This document shows, piece after piece, positions 24,411-37,375 of a stretch of 64,000 nucleotides of DNA (the first letter of the stretch is position 1; the number at the start of each line of letters is the position of its first letter). The DNA comes from Trichoplusia ni (lineage: Eukaryota > Arthropoda > Insecta > Lepidoptera > Noctuidae). The stretch covers positions 9,672,001 to 9,736,000 of the forward strand of contig NC_039483.1 in NCBI RefSeq assembly GCF_003590095.1. The letters are read 5' to 3'. The translations under genes were made by a program, and so were the position numbers. A model generated the notes under the pieces. The model did not search any database and was not told the DNA's origin. It saw only the letters and a list, made by a program, of their open reading frames with translations.

Positions 24411-26030
24411 GCGTTTTTTTTGGAAAAATTTAAAGAATTCAATCAAATTTCAGTAATATTTTGTAATTGGACTACTACTTCCACATTACGCGTAACAGAT
24501 TTATTTGGACGTAATTAGAGATATATCGTGAAACATTGGATAGTTACAGACAACCCTTGCCTGTATCATGTCAACGACATCCGAGAGGCGTCCGAACCAA
24601 GGCGGACATAGAATGTAACAGGTTTCGCTTGGCTAGGTATTATAATAGAGATGACGAAAATTATATTCTTCAATGTCATTTCTGTGCATATATTTTGAGA
24701 AGTCGTTCAGACAGGGAAAGTGAATTGCAAAATGTTACAATGCTTTACAAAATAAAACTCTATGAGTCATTAAATTATATTATTTTGTGTCGGATTTGGT
24801 ATTGAATTTATTTATTGTAGCAACAAATCTTTAATATGACTTATTGTGATTCCGGAAAAAGCATAATTACTCTCGTAATATAAACATTTTCATCCATGCA
24901 TTGCCCGATTAAAATATCTCTCTATTTTTTCACAAAACTTCAAGATTCACAATTACATCAAAGAGCCACCAGGGTATAAGAAAAATAAAACCTTAATGAA
25001 ACATTTACAAGGTCTGTCCGTACAAGTCGGGCACGTCACTAAACGGATTAACGTTACGTCAAGCGCCTCGATACACCTGTTGGTTGCACTGCAGTTCCGC
25101 GCAATGTACTCTAATATTATCTACGACTGCTTATGACGTCCTGGTACGCGTAATAAGGTTTAGTCTACTAACGAGTTTATTTTAATTTATTCAAAGCTTT
25201 TTTCTAATTTCGCGTACCCTTTTATTACGAAAAGTAAATAAAAACGGTAACTACTTGCCTACAGGCACTTAGATGTGATACAACAAAAAATCATATTTTG
25301 ACATTAGATATTTTCTGCCATAACGGATAAAAAATGACATAATACGCATTATAATAGTTGTACCGCGAGCACGCACTCTCTCGCCGAGTATGACTGATGT
25401 ATTCACATTTCCGTATATACACGTAAATGGCTTTTTGCGAACACCATCGTTCATCATACATCATAATACATGACAAATAAAATTGTTGGTTTCGTATTTT
25501 TAAAGGTTTGTCAACAAAATCCGATTAATCCTTTCGAACGTTTAATTAAAAACGCTATCAGTTCATAAAAAAACAAAAGCAAGCGAACTGTTTTTATACG
25601 AATGTTATCAAACGTGACATCATAAATCATGTTCGTTTACTTTTTCATTCTCAATACTAATTGATTACTTAAGGTTATGTGAGGAATTTAGATAGTGATG
25701 AAATGCTGACTAATATCCCCCAATGTTAGGGACAAAATATTCTGTAAAATCTGTCTTAATGTTCAATATCATCTAGTCTTCGCCTATGCCTCGGAATACT
25801 GGTATTGCGATCGCCACTGAACTTCACAGACGGACAGTTCGTTTGCTCAGTTGATTTAATTAAATATTTACATGAATATCATAAATATTACGCTATAATT
25901 AATAAATAATAAGCTATTTACAAAACTTAATAAATGATGTATTAGTACGTTTAGTTCATTTAATATCATCATTTAATTTCCAACAGTCATCGCTTTTGGC
26001 TGCTCCCCTGGTATTTCAGCATTTCGCGGT

Positions 26031-26345
26031 GATTTAGACATGAAACCATCTCCCGAGCTGCGCTCCCACACCGAGTCTGTCACCACCATCAAAGAGTTCA
26101 GTAATAGTAACAACATGTAGGAGATGATAAAGCTCCTTCGATAGAGTCATTTCTAAGCTAGAGTGGAACAGTACCGCTTCCATAACGTCGACCGTTATTA
26201 TCTTATAGCAAAAAGTCCCGTTGAATACAGAAACAAGAAACGTGATTACAACTAGGTACACTCGGACGTTGGCTGCCGACGAAATGTGTAAATAGCGTTC
26301 CCGCTTAAAGTTCCAGGCATCCAGCGCACACCGGTTCTACCCAGT
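26031..26345 (-). pseudogene. protein-like open frame without ATG start, unknown
   Basis: The minus-strand frame is open for about 100 codons between a TAG near 26,346 and a TAA at about 26,031. It has no ATG in its first half; the first is in the VDVMEAVLFH stretch. A hydrophobic stretch (VYLVVITFLVSVF) is followed by mixed, protein-like sequence ending in GAQLGRWFHV. The plus strand of the same segment also carries a short ATG frame (26,040 onward, about 26 codons) just after a TTTCAG acceptor-like site at 26,014-26,019. It could be a decayed exon or element fragment, but chance cannot be excluded. I do not recognise the product. Confidence 0.15.
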
Positions 26346-27895
26346 TTAAACTAGTTGTAAATGTTAGGGGCACTGTTGCGAAACAAAAGTTTGCTCTAAA
26401 AATTATCGCTGTTACTTACAATTGTTGTTCTTGTACTTCGTTTCTGGGGAAATTTAAAGTATTTTACATTATGCCTTTAGTAATGCATGCGATACCATCG
26501 TGTGTGAGGGCTTTATGTTAAATTGTGCGCTACATTTTTCAAATTTTATTTAAATAACTTCAAAATGAATAGTTACTGCGAATTTGCTTAAATCGTAGCA
26601 ACCATACCGAGAATGTACTAAAACACTTCAAGAGCGTTCGATTTGCGACCCCGCTGCTGCGTCAGATCATGATTAGGGACACCAGTTGAGTCCGACAGTA
26701 GTCAGACTATCTCTATAAATACGCGTGAGTGAACCGTTATTAAAAATCAACGATCGACTTTAAAATATATCCTCCGAAATGAATTGACTTGAAAAAGCTT
26801 AAACAATCCACAGCCGTGTGAGGATCATAAAAAAGAACTAAATTCAAAGTATTTTTTTAAAATAACAGAGGGATATAAAGTTGCCATTACCGCTCTCATT
26901 ATAAGTACATCACATAAATGATCCAGGCATTTCAAAACCAAAAAAACTTGAGGTATCAAAAGAACACGTAGCCTGAATTTATAAAAGAAAGTGCGAGCTG
27001 AAAAAACAAAACCTTAAGAGAAATTCCCAAACTTCTGTCTAGCCCTAACAAAAGAAATGTCGTGTGCCGACATTTTTCTTCTAAATCCTTGTAATATATA
27101 CACTTGGAGCGACGCATCGTAAGGGCGTGGGCGCACAGAGAGACCCTGTGTGAATTCGAAACTTTTAAACGTTATCCCGAGCTTAAAGTAGGTAAGATTT
27201 TTTTCGGAACCACGGTAGATGAAGTAATACACTAAATACGCTTTACAGACTTACTGGCGGTTGTCTATTCAAGAATATGCGTAATTTTCTTGTTAACTCA
27301 CTGCAGTGAACGCTAACCAATATACATAGAACTTGTTGCCAATAACAAGCCCTGGTAGTACCCAGTGTTCAGAGGGCAACAAGATAGCTTTTGCCCATAT
27401 GCAATAGTTAGACATGTACACAAGGAATAAATTCCTTAGTACGGAAGCTATTTAAAAGAAAAAAAAATAGATTTTGATGTTTAGTACCACTCGCACCTAA
27501 ACCCCAACGGTTCATAATTCGGTCACGGAACTCCAGACAACACGTCCTAACACTCGACACAATTATGAGTCGCTACGTGACACCCTGGCAGGCCTCTACC
27601 AACTTTGTGGGAGCCCGCCGACTGCGTATCGGATTGAATAATGCGTATGAATAAGAAGTTCACAGATAATATACTATCTTATAAATACTTACTGTTTTAT
27701 TACCGTTTATATTCAAATAGTTTATCCACACTCAGTATTCCTCTACTAAGACAGGACTATTTCTTTTTTATGAGATGATTACTGTTGAAATGTAAAACAG
27801 GCTAACATACTTTTGACAATGAGCAAATACAGACAGGGTTAATGATCGGTATGTACTGTCAGCAATCCTAGTCGAGAGACGTTGCAAGTTGGTTC
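26346..27895. other. non-coding stretch, nothing recognised
   Basis: AT-rich sequence with no exon or clear repeat. A somewhat GC-richer patch at about 27,520-27,625 has stops in all frames within short distances. One CCTGGTA heptamer lies at 27,351-27,357. Confidence 0.45.
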
Positions 27896-27899
27896 AGGG

Positions 27900-28012
27900 T
27901 TTTTTTTTAAAAAAGAGACGACGCCCGCATTCAGGATTTCAATCCATGTGTCGCGGGGGTTTTCAAAAAGAAAAAGTTCACATGCAAAAAACAGCCAGAC
28001 TCAAGACACATA
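27900..28012 (-). repeat. SINE family B tail fragment
   Basis: 'tttttttaaaaaagagacgac' followed by 'gcattcaggatttcaatcc' and a 'gtgtcgcgggggttt..aaag' phrase matches the 3' end of the family B SINEs read in reverse (compare 34,303-34,380). The tRNA-like head is missing or too diverged. Confidence 0.6.
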
Positions 28013-31000
28013 TTTATGAATTCCATTAGGATTCCACCACCTTACCAAAAAAGGTTTATTCCTCAATATAATAACCTAGAATACTAGATCAATATAAGTC
28101 CGTTAACTGTAGCGTTAAGCAGCAGGGCAAAAAGATAGAGCAAAGGTAGGCATAAAAAGATATTCATAAAATAATTTCTAGAAAATACATCTACGTAATG
28201 TTTCTAAGTCAAAACACTCCCCAGCCTACCTGTCTTTACCACTAGCTATTCTTAGTAACATGGTATCTGGCATCCAAGTGAGCTGTCCGCGTTATTAAAG
28301 TCTGCGATATGTGATAACGACACCATCGGTGGCAGTTACCGCGTTATTATGTGAACCGGGCGCCAGCTGCACCACACGCTCTATATTTATAAGTTTCTTA
28401 AACTAACGTTATAAAATGGATGGTACGTGCGCAAGGAAATGTGCTTTAATTATTACGTCTAGGTACGATTCTGATTTACAAGAAAAATACAAGTTTAAAC
28501 ATTTGACTATATAACTATAGTACGGAAGGCCGGAAAAAACGTATGACAAATTTTTAAATGTAGTTCATTTACAAGCAAAATTTGCAGAAAATTTAAACTG
28601 ATGTATAGAGTTTCAGAAGATTATTTTGGTATTGTAGAACGCGCAAACATGTTTAAACATTTCTTCAAAACCGCGGCATATGATCAATAAACCAATTTAG
28701 CATTAGAAATTTCATAACGTCTTTGAAGATATTTTTTGCTAAATGATGAAAGTCTCAGTTAACATTCCATCGCATGATCACGTACCAGGCAAGCATATCT
28801 CAAAAGCGGTTGTGACCGAATAATTACCCAGTGACGTCACGTCGTCACTCGGCAAGAGCTCAGGATTCTTAAGGTTCTCGAGCGCCTCTCTTACTTACAA
28901 TAACTGACAATTGCGAGGGTCCCGGCGATATCTCGACAGCTCAACAGCTCTGAATGGTACTTCCGTAAATATGTATACGTTTGAAGCAAGGCTAGGGTGG
29001 AAGGAGAAAGGACATGACTTTTGATGGCGTTTTTTTCGGACGTCACATGTTTTTTTGCCCTCTGTTTTGGAGTGTTGTTAGATTTCAAGTTGGCTTATTG
29101 TTAAAAGAATACCCAAAACGAACTTTACCTTTACAAGGTCACTTATAATAGAATAGAAATCATTTGGGTTAGCCGATTTAGTCGCTATAGTGATGTGCCA
29201 ACTCATGATCAAGGATTAAGCACTTTTAAATAGATCCTAAGATTCCTGTTTTAGTACCAAGCGTAGGTAGATACAGCACTACTTTAATAAATCATAAATA
29301 TTTGATATTTGTCAACCTACAACTACATAAATATAAATAAATCAAATACGCATCTGGCTGTGTGACGCAACATCAAACGTTATAAGCGAAGCAATATTGG
29401 AAAATTCCCTCTGAGAAATATGTTTGTACAGTTCATTAGGTATTGTAAAAGATGGGTAAACCAACGAGTGAATGTATGGAGTAGGGTAAATTTCCTGATT
29501 TACAAAATAAAATCGATTCTAGAAGCGCATAAATACAGTTTAAAATAGCATACTATTGTTCGTCCTTCAAGACGGATCGTAAAAGATAACAAATTAAATA
29601 CGAATTTCTATTATAAACCTTATGCAAATTGATGGACGATAAACAATAGAGTATCAGGGAACCAAGTCATAACCCACGGCAGTCAAAGCATTTCTCCAGC
29701 AGAGAATACTGTGCCCCACATAAAAAGTATCATATGAAATTCTCAAAGAAAATAAAACCTGCTACGCACGCTATCTTTATCCCCTTTATGACGGAGCGCG
29801 GGCAGAAAAAAAAATACAATATTTCTTTCATGAAACGACCACCTCTCAAATCGTTGGAGAGGAAAAGTACAAGTTTTCATATAAAAAAATTGTATATTTT
29901 ATTTATATTGGAACGGTACGAAACGTTATCGATAATATTGTCTAGTGTTGCTATATTATTAAAGCTCGACATTTATTTGCCATTATTCCGTACGTGATAC
30001 TTGCCAGCCTGTTAAAATCAATAGGGGGAACATACTCCTACCTTTATACTTGATATAGGTAACATGTGTCAGAATGTTTTCAGGGTAGTCTGGCAAATTT
30101 CTATGTATAATACAAACGTTATTGTATGTTTCTTTGATTAATCAAATAAAAAGAGACGTCATATTTGCAGGTAATGCTAGAGCATATTTTGGTGAAAGAC
30201 CGCTTTAGGTTTTCCATTCCATACCAAGACATCATTAATATATAATCACATCATGTAACATAAAAACCGTTCAACTTCTAATCGGCAACGCGACTCCAAG
30301 GATTCCGTACAAGTAAGACAAAGAAAAACAAACTTTTTGGATTTTACCTTTTGAGTACGAAACCCTGATAATGTCAGGATTTGACACACACACATCATTG
30401 TCCTATAACAAATGTAGATTGAATCAAGCAACAGTTCAGATTATTAATAAAAAAAAACAAATTCTTATAATACGTATTCCAACCTTATTTCTTTGCCGAT
30501 AAGTAATATAGGTATCGTTTTTTTTATTAAAAATCACCAGCAACATTAATCAACTAAAAATACTCGAAGGTATATAGAACGGCTCAATTTAAAAGAAAAC
30601 TACCTAGTAAGTAGCATATGGTATTCTGTAGTGTGGCAACAACAAAAGCAAGTAAAACTAAAAGAAGTATCAGCTGTAGTGCAGTCGGTTTGACGGGAGC
30701 TTCGATAGTTTTCAGCTTCTTTTCGACCGCATTTGGCATTAGCAGTGAGCGGTGCTACTTCAATCTGGCTAAATAATTATACTTATTTTTTGTTAACTAT
30801 CTAAACGTCAATGTCTACGTTGTATTTTGTTGTCTTGACTAGCTTAGACCAGATTGTCACAAAAGTTTGAAACATTCTTTGCTACCTTTTTTTGCTCAAC
30901 TAAGCAAAATCGATCGTCTATAATTTACCCACACTTTTTGATTTACTCTGTAGGACTATATAAGGATCTAGGTGAAATCCATCTTCATATATGACGCTGC

Positions 31001-31196
31001 ATTCTTGCCATAGTGGATTTGGTTATCATGTACCGGATCGAACAGCTAAGAGGATCGACTTCAAGATGTCTCACCGCCTCTGCCTCCCTGGTAGTCAATC
31101 GGATCCATTCTTCCATGGGATCGCCCACCACCTTCATCTATCTATTTGTGCTACCCTGTGGCGCTATGTCGTTCGACCTTACATTTTACGGAAAAA
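28013..31196. other. non-coding stretch, nothing recognised
   Basis: No exon or clear mobile element. The frame at plus 29,734-29,997 (87 codons) is lysine/isoleucine-rich with AT-ending codons and looks like chance. A bipartite motif copy (TATG-N4-CCTGGTA, minus) is at 28,783-28,797. Confidence 0.45.
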
Positions 31197-31441
31197 CGTG
31201 ACTTCGTCCCCGTGGTTAGAAGATATAAGTTATGATTTATACCTACTCTGTTTTTTCACATTTTTCATTATATCTTCGCTCCTATTAGTCGCAGCGTGAT
31301 GGTTTATAGCCTAAAGCCTTCCTCGATAAATGGACTATTCAACACAAAAAAGATTTTTCAATTTGGACCAGTAGTTTCTGAGATTAGCGCGTTCAAACAA
31401 ACAAACAAACTCTTCAGCTTTATATATTAGTATAGAGTATA
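31197..31441 (+). repeat. LINE/SINE-type repeat, copy 1 ('gacttcgtccccgtgg' family)
   Basis: Begins 'gtgacttcgtccccgtgg', runs through 'attagtcgcagcgtgatgg', 'ttcctcgataaatgg', 'attcaacacaaaa', and ends with 'caaacaaacaaac' and 'ctttatatattagtatagag'. The second copy, at 34,004-34,240, has the same order. The 3' end of ATTAGTATAGA type is typical of many lepidopteran non-LTR tails. Frames such as 30,991-31,299 overlap it and are not genes. Confidence 0.75.
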
Positions 31442-34003
31442 GATTATCTACAAGTGCTCTGGAAAAAGTAGGATAAAAAATATACCTAAGTTAAACATCT
31501 CTTCACCAATAATTCCAGCCTTTCAAGTAACTAGTTTCTGTCTGTTGTGTTACCGCTTAATCTATTTCCCTGGTTTGACAAGTTAATAATAACCTCTCAC
31601 TGCGTACATTGTTATATTATTTATCGTTACGCAGTACTAAATCGCTACTTAGAAGATTGATGGACTTGTAAAGATTGGTCTTTTGTAGGTGATGGCACTG
31701 TCTGAGCTAAAAAATGAATGAAATTACTGGACTTAAACATAAATAAGAGAAACATAGGACACATAAGACTACTAAAAGAAGATAATATTTTGTAGTGAAT
31801 AAAATGTTGTTGCCTTATCATGTTCAATTATCTCCAATCATCATCCACAAAGAATACCCCGAAATTCCGCACGTTCCACCATAAAACTACTTCTTTATAC
31901 CTCTTCACTCCTGGTATGCTTAATCTTTGTCGCACCTGAGAACTGTTTGCTGTATATATAAAAATTCGCTTGTCCCTCATATCTTTGACCGCGGCTACTC
32001 CGCATTCGCGAGCTACACTCAATCACAAGTTGAACTCGAACCCAGTTCGGAACGTGCACAATTATCTACTAACTAACCAACTAACGAGAAAGTTAACCAG
32101 CACTTAAACAGCCACTTCGCCCCAGGCTTTTTGTTTACGATAGTACTTGCTCACTTTTCGTGCTAAGTTCTATAACACGACTACAATTTGATTTGTTTAT
32201 GCATCTGTGAACTGCTTAGTTTACTGCTATCCTGGTACTAACTTTGTAAACTCCGCTATGTTCGAACAAAGTTTAAATTATACATACAACATACAAATCC
32301 AGAAGATAATCTGGGGTTTTGGTTTCAGCAATTAATAATCGCGAATAACTAGGGGAACCACACTGTGCATATTATTTTAATCAAAATTATAACTTCAAAA
32401 CTAAGGAACTTCTTAAAATGTTTCTTTGTTTGTTAATTTTTCACCCTTATATGAAAACTACATAAACAGATGACAGAGGTTTCAACGCGACTTCATTCGA
32501 GAAAGTTCGACACAAGAGGGGGAACTTGGGGCTACATTCCCCTGCCGAGTGCCTTAAAAGCTTCTGACTTACCTTCACAACTAACATGACTTTGTGATGT
32601 ACTTCACAAACTATAGTTTAATGTTGTCTCCTAAACATATCAACAGGAGCACAGCAAAAGAAAGAAAATACAGCTACAAATATTATTAAAATAACTGACG
32701 TCAAATGATCTAGTATTACATAAAATATCATGCATCATAATGTATGTATGTTAAACATGTATTTTACCGCGAATCAAAACCATCCCTTTTAGAATCGCAC
32801 AATAAGGCTGTCATGTAACAATGGATGGTAACATTGTATCAAAATATGGTAACATTGAATGAAGTAAGGAGCTCATTACCGAGCCCTCATTCTCAGAGTA
32901 TTGGAAATTTCACGCTCCGACAGCCAATAGACTAGATTCAATAATATTGTGGTTTTATGAACTACACCGCGGGGGAATATTGCGGAGGAAAAACAATTTT
33001 TAATAAGCCGTGCTTTCAGAAAAATATTTTATGAATGCCCAATGTTTACATCCGAATGCACAGTTTTTATTCGATAATGCTTCTGCAGATCTGGTACTCT
33101 ATTTGTTTACTATAGATAGGCAATGTGTATGTAAGCAATTTTGAAATCTGCGTCTATGTGAATTAATTACATCAAGCATTTTATGACTAAGTTTGGCTTT
33201 AAATTTCAAAATACCTTATTGTACCATAATAAATAGCTGCGTTTTCAACGCACTAATTTACCTTGATATGTACCTATTATTAAACTTTCTATGAAATTTT
33301 TTTACCCCGACTGGACGTAAAAACATTTAAATTTTTCGGTATTTTACACTAAATCAAATTTCAATAAATAAAAATAATGTGTAATTTTAAAAGAGCGCAT
33401 AAAAATGTTATTTTCGAAAGCCGATGCCGAAAAACAGACTGACGAAATGACGTAAAATGTAAACATTCTAAATCTTAAACCTGATAACAAAATTAAAACC
33501 AAAAATATACAATCCAAACATCGTCCACACTAGTTAGCAAGTCAAACAATCTCACAAGCACGGCGGCATCGTGCGAGAGGCAGCTTGTATTCATTAAAAA
33601 GCATCTAACAAACTTTCGTTTACGATACCAATAAATCGATATTTGCCACTTATCGGGCGCTACGCCCGTCGTGTCCCAGCATACTAATACAAACTGATAC
33701 CTAGACCCCAAGTGGTTTAAAAGAACCTTTCACAAGCACTTCTACCGTGAATATTTTACCGTCGCTAATTGGTTTACATTGCTTTCCCAACGATAGCTAC
33801 GTATCGCGTTTAATTGATGATCGTATTTTTTTCGCGTAAACAGGACGATTTATACCGGCTCGTCCGTGCCATAAACTGTACTATAAATTCGGTAATGTTT
33901 TGTTTTACTGTTATGTTTTCCTGGTACCTAGTAAATTAATTATGCGAGAAAATAACAATGAAACTGCCTAACCAAAAAACAGTTTGAAATTAATTTATTT
34001 CTT
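31442..34003. other. non-coding stretch, nothing recognised
   Basis: No exon or repeat is recognised. Copies of the CCTGGTA heptamer lie at 31,910-31,916, 32,231-32,237 and 33,920-33,926; the last has TATG four bases upstream. Confidence 0.45.
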
Positions 34004-34240
34004 ACTAGCTGTTGCCCGCGACTTCGTCCCCGTGGGTAGAAGATTTAAGTTATGATTATGAGTGTATACCTGCCCAGTTTTTTTCACATTTTCCATTGTA
34101 TCTTCGCTTCTATTAGTCGCAGCGTGATGGTTTATAGCCTAAATAAAGCCTTCCTCGATGGATGGTCTATTCAACACAAAAAGATTTTTTTAAACAAACA
34201 AACTCTTCAGCTTTATATATTAAGTACAGATATAGATTTT
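34004..34240 (+). repeat. LINE/SINE-type repeat, copy 2 ('gacttcgtccccgtgg' family)
   Basis: Begins 'ctagctgttgcccgcgactt', the usual 5' side of this family, and follows copy 1 (31,197-31,441) closely. It lacks about 40 bp present in copy 1 between the poly-T and the CAAA repeats, and ends 'ctttatatattaagtaca'. Further diverged relatives lie at 46,663-46,915 and inverted at about 40,385-40,462. Confidence 0.75.
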
Positions 34241-34302
34241 AAAAAGTGTTTATTTTTGGTGCATAGATCTTAGTGAGACAATAGAGATTCCAAGTTTGTT
34301 TT

Positions 34303-34512
34303 GTTAAAAAAAAACGACTCCCGGATTAAGGAATTTAATCCTTGTGTGGCAGGGGGTTTCACAAACATTCAAGTCACATGCACAAAGTCACCCAGATTCA
34401 GGACTAGCATTAATTGATCACACGAAAACTTGTCCTACGCGGATCGAACCCGCGACACGTTGCGCACAAAGGGTTTGGCGTGGTGACCTCAACCTCGACT
34501 ATCCGTGCAGTT
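34303..34512 (-). repeat. tRNA-headed SINE, family B
   Basis: On the minus strand it starts near 34,512 with GCACGGATAGTCGAGGTTGAGG-like A-box sequence, has a B-box-like GGGTTCGATCC near 34,440-34,450, and ends in 'cgggagtcgtttttttttaac'. The middle retains 'tgtgatcaattaatgctagtcc', also seen at 43,945-44,080. Full length, moderately diverged. Confidence 0.75.
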
Positions 34513-35074
34513 TTATAAAACCACTCTTTCCAATGTAACCACTAAGACAGATATTCAACATTGAACTGCTAGATATAAGTAGGTACCCACAGCCAAGTGA
34601 CTGCAGCAGTTTCCATGTTCTGTTTTTTCGATAGTTCGCCGTAACAAGAAAGACTTTTATTACGCATCATATTTCACAAGAACCGGATAGCAGTCGTTAT
34701 GTTGGCAGCACGTATTTACGCTCCGTCATCTGATTAAGTTGGTAAATCGAGCTGAACCTGATTGATGGATGAGATCGTTAATTATAATGTGCGTACCGAT
34801 GATCTGCTCGCCAAAAAGTTGGTAAGCCTTTCATAAATTGGTTTGAATTTTTTGTGACTGAAAAAGGTAATATTAATGTCCATACGTGTAATTTCTACCC
34901 TGATAAGGAAAAAAACACATGTTCGGTTTTACTTTTTTGGTTTCACAGTGGATAAGGTCGGCAACAAAAGTAAACAGAATCTTGTAATTGTTCTTCTAGT
35001 AACAAAGTAAGTTTGACAGCAAGCATAGTTACCGGCCTCTAGCATCGCCAGACACCGGTCAGCTGCGCAAGATA

Positions 35075-35265
35075 TAGTAAGTGCACGAGCGTGTGCGCAA
35101 ACACAGGTATCCCTTACTCCTTCCTTTTCTCCCTTACTCTCATGTCGGAGAGAGACCAGGCCCAGGTCTACAATCGATAGTTATTTCTAAGACATTCAAT
35201 TTGTTGGCGCTTGCTATGGGATCGAACTCGAGACCTGGCAGTCATTCGGTACCACTGCCCTATTA
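35075..35265 (+). repeat. lepidopteran repeat ('gcgtgtgcgcaaacacagg' type)
   Basis: Contains 'cgagcgtgtgcgcaaacaca', 'tctcatgtcggagagagacc' and ends in 'gggatcgaactcgagacctgg', the inverted B-box of a tRNA-like or LINE tail. I recognise this phrase order from other lepidopteran sequences. The plus frame at 35,081-35,272 is a by-product. Confidence 0.55.
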
Positions 35266-37315
35266 CAGGTGATTCTACTGTATGTACCATCTAAGTGCCA
35301 TATTATTAAAATTCAAACGCTTATAAAATTCGTAAAGGATACATCGCCTTTGTATATAGTTAAACACATTGTCTGTTTTTCTTCATTTTCGCATATTTTT
35401 ATTACAGTCTAATACCAAACAAAAAACTATTATAGTTAATTTAAATAAAACTAAACGTAATTAAGTTTATTTGCTTTACATGTTGGTGAATTTACATTTA
35501 CAATAATATTAATACATAAAGCAACAATACTGGGCGAACGTAACATCAGACAGGCGTTATTTTCTGTAATAAAACTTAAATAGCAAAACAGCAAATAGCG
35601 AGCTCTCTAGTAAAGTAATGTATATGCATCCGGCACCGAACGCCGCAAACAATAGGAGGCGAGTTAAATGCTCCTTGAATTATTGCAGTCCTGGTATTTG
35701 AGACAAATTAGTTTACTTAATATAATTTAAATCCAAGTCTATTTTATTTGAAGACAAAAGACTTTTTCTACGTACAGTTAGTATTTCCTAAAATATTAAA
35801 GCTTTTCAAACAGTAGAGTTTTAAAATTATATTAATATGCAAACTGATTTTATTTGCTATAGAAAAAAAGCTAACATTATAACACGACAGACTTTTACAG
35901 ATAAATGACTTAAAGGATTCGACGTAATAGACAAAACCTTTGAGTTTGATTGAAGAAAAACAATAGTAAGAAGCCAAGTAGGTCATATGACAAGACAACG
36001 CAAGATATGCCACAAGAACCCGGTACTATACACAACTCCTACAGGAAGGATATTAGTTTCCAAATAAGACAAAAACTTGTGGAAGTAAATTCAAGACGAA
36101 CACCGGAATGCAAATTTTTGAAAAACAGCCAAAGCATAAATAAATCTGACAAACTCAGCAGTATATTTCGTCTGTATGGAAAGTCTTTGAAGATAAAGTA
36201 ATAAACAAAACTTAATATCAAGTGTTCCGTCACGCAGCGAACGCAAGCCGAAATAGTCATAAATTCAGATTAAGTGAGGCGAGTCCCAGGGAGCAAACGC
36301 CGTAATGATATACATTCGTATAACTCACACAAAGTTAGCGACAACCGAAGAGAATGTGGACTCAATATCTTATTTAACATGGTTTCCTAGTAGTCCTTTT
36401 ATCATTTCCATTGTATCAGGTATAGTTTTGGTTTTAATCGTGGGATAGGGGAAGACCAAATCAGGTAAGAATCAAGAAATAAGCCCAAACAATCAAACTG
36501 AAATATTCAATTTTAGACAATTCATATAAGTCTATTTCTACGTTTGCCAAAGACTTAATCATTCATTTTATTATTCTGTAAAGAAAAAGTAACAGCATTT
36601 TTTTATAAACTTAAAACAGATTGTAGACTTGTTGTTCAAATAATTTTAAAGTAACGACCTATAAAGACGCTGAAGCGAACACAAACATAAATGGACGCCA
36701 TTAGTTGTCCTTTGAAGACAAATTAATAAGCTTACAAGATCAATTCTTTAGAACTACGATACAATTTTATTGGAAGAAAATAACCTGGAGAATTTAAGTA
36801 GTCAAGTGACTGCCGGAATATTATCTATCATATTGATCTAAAATCTTGTCTGCAATTTGTGCAATTTGACCAATTATGAAGGTTAAAACTGCGTATGACG
36901 CGGTTTCCAGATTGTGGAACACCATGATTTTTATCGCTTGAACAGGCTGTGACGTATTTCTTTGTCAGATTACATACAAAACATATGACATTACATTTCT
37001 GTCAATACTAAGATGTTATAGAGCTGTGAAGATCATAACTTGGGGAAAACAGGAATTGGGTGTTGGGGTTTACATATACATAAAACTTGTTTGATTGAAA
37101 ATATGCTCCATATCGGTTAATAACGTACTTAACAAAAAAAAACAAATATTGGTGAGTCTTTTAAAATAAACGTATTAAATAAACAAATTCAGTGGTATAA
37201 TCGTTTTTTATATCGTAGGATTATTGTTTTTTTAGTATTTTTAGGGCAAAAAGACTCCAGGATTTTGCTTAAATTTTGTAGGTCTCTTCCTAATGATTTT
37301 AGTAATTTGATTTCA
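35266..37315. other. non-coding stretch, nothing recognised
   Basis: AT-rich. The plus frame at 35,950-36,201 (83 codons, lysine and serine rich) has no motif and no splice context. A motif copy with the CCTAGTA core and CATG upstream is at 36,378-36,392; a CCTGGTA heptamer is at 35,690-35,696. Confidence 0.4.
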
Positions 37316-37375
37316 TGAGTAGGCCTTTATCCAGTATTGAACGAATATGGGCTGATGATAATGATGATGACAATT
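37316..37375 (+). repeat. 3' tail of a LINE-type repeat with GATGAT run
   Basis: 'gagtaggcctttatccagta' then 'aatatgggctgatgataatg' is a worn copy of the common lepidopteran tail 'gcctttgcccagcagtggg...ggctgatgatgatg'. Inverted relatives are at 49,440-49,690, 50,190-50,350 and about 59,020-59,080. Confidence 0.65.

Noticed and set aside
25269..25476. Overlapping minus frames of 61 and 62 codons
   Set aside because: AT-rich chance frames with no motif or splice context.
29734..29997. 87-codon lysine/isoleucine-rich plus frame
   Set aside because: Codon use follows the AT-rich background; no conserved feature is visible.
30991..31299. 102-codon plus frame
   Set aside because: Half of it is the repeat at 31,197-31,441; no start context or motif.
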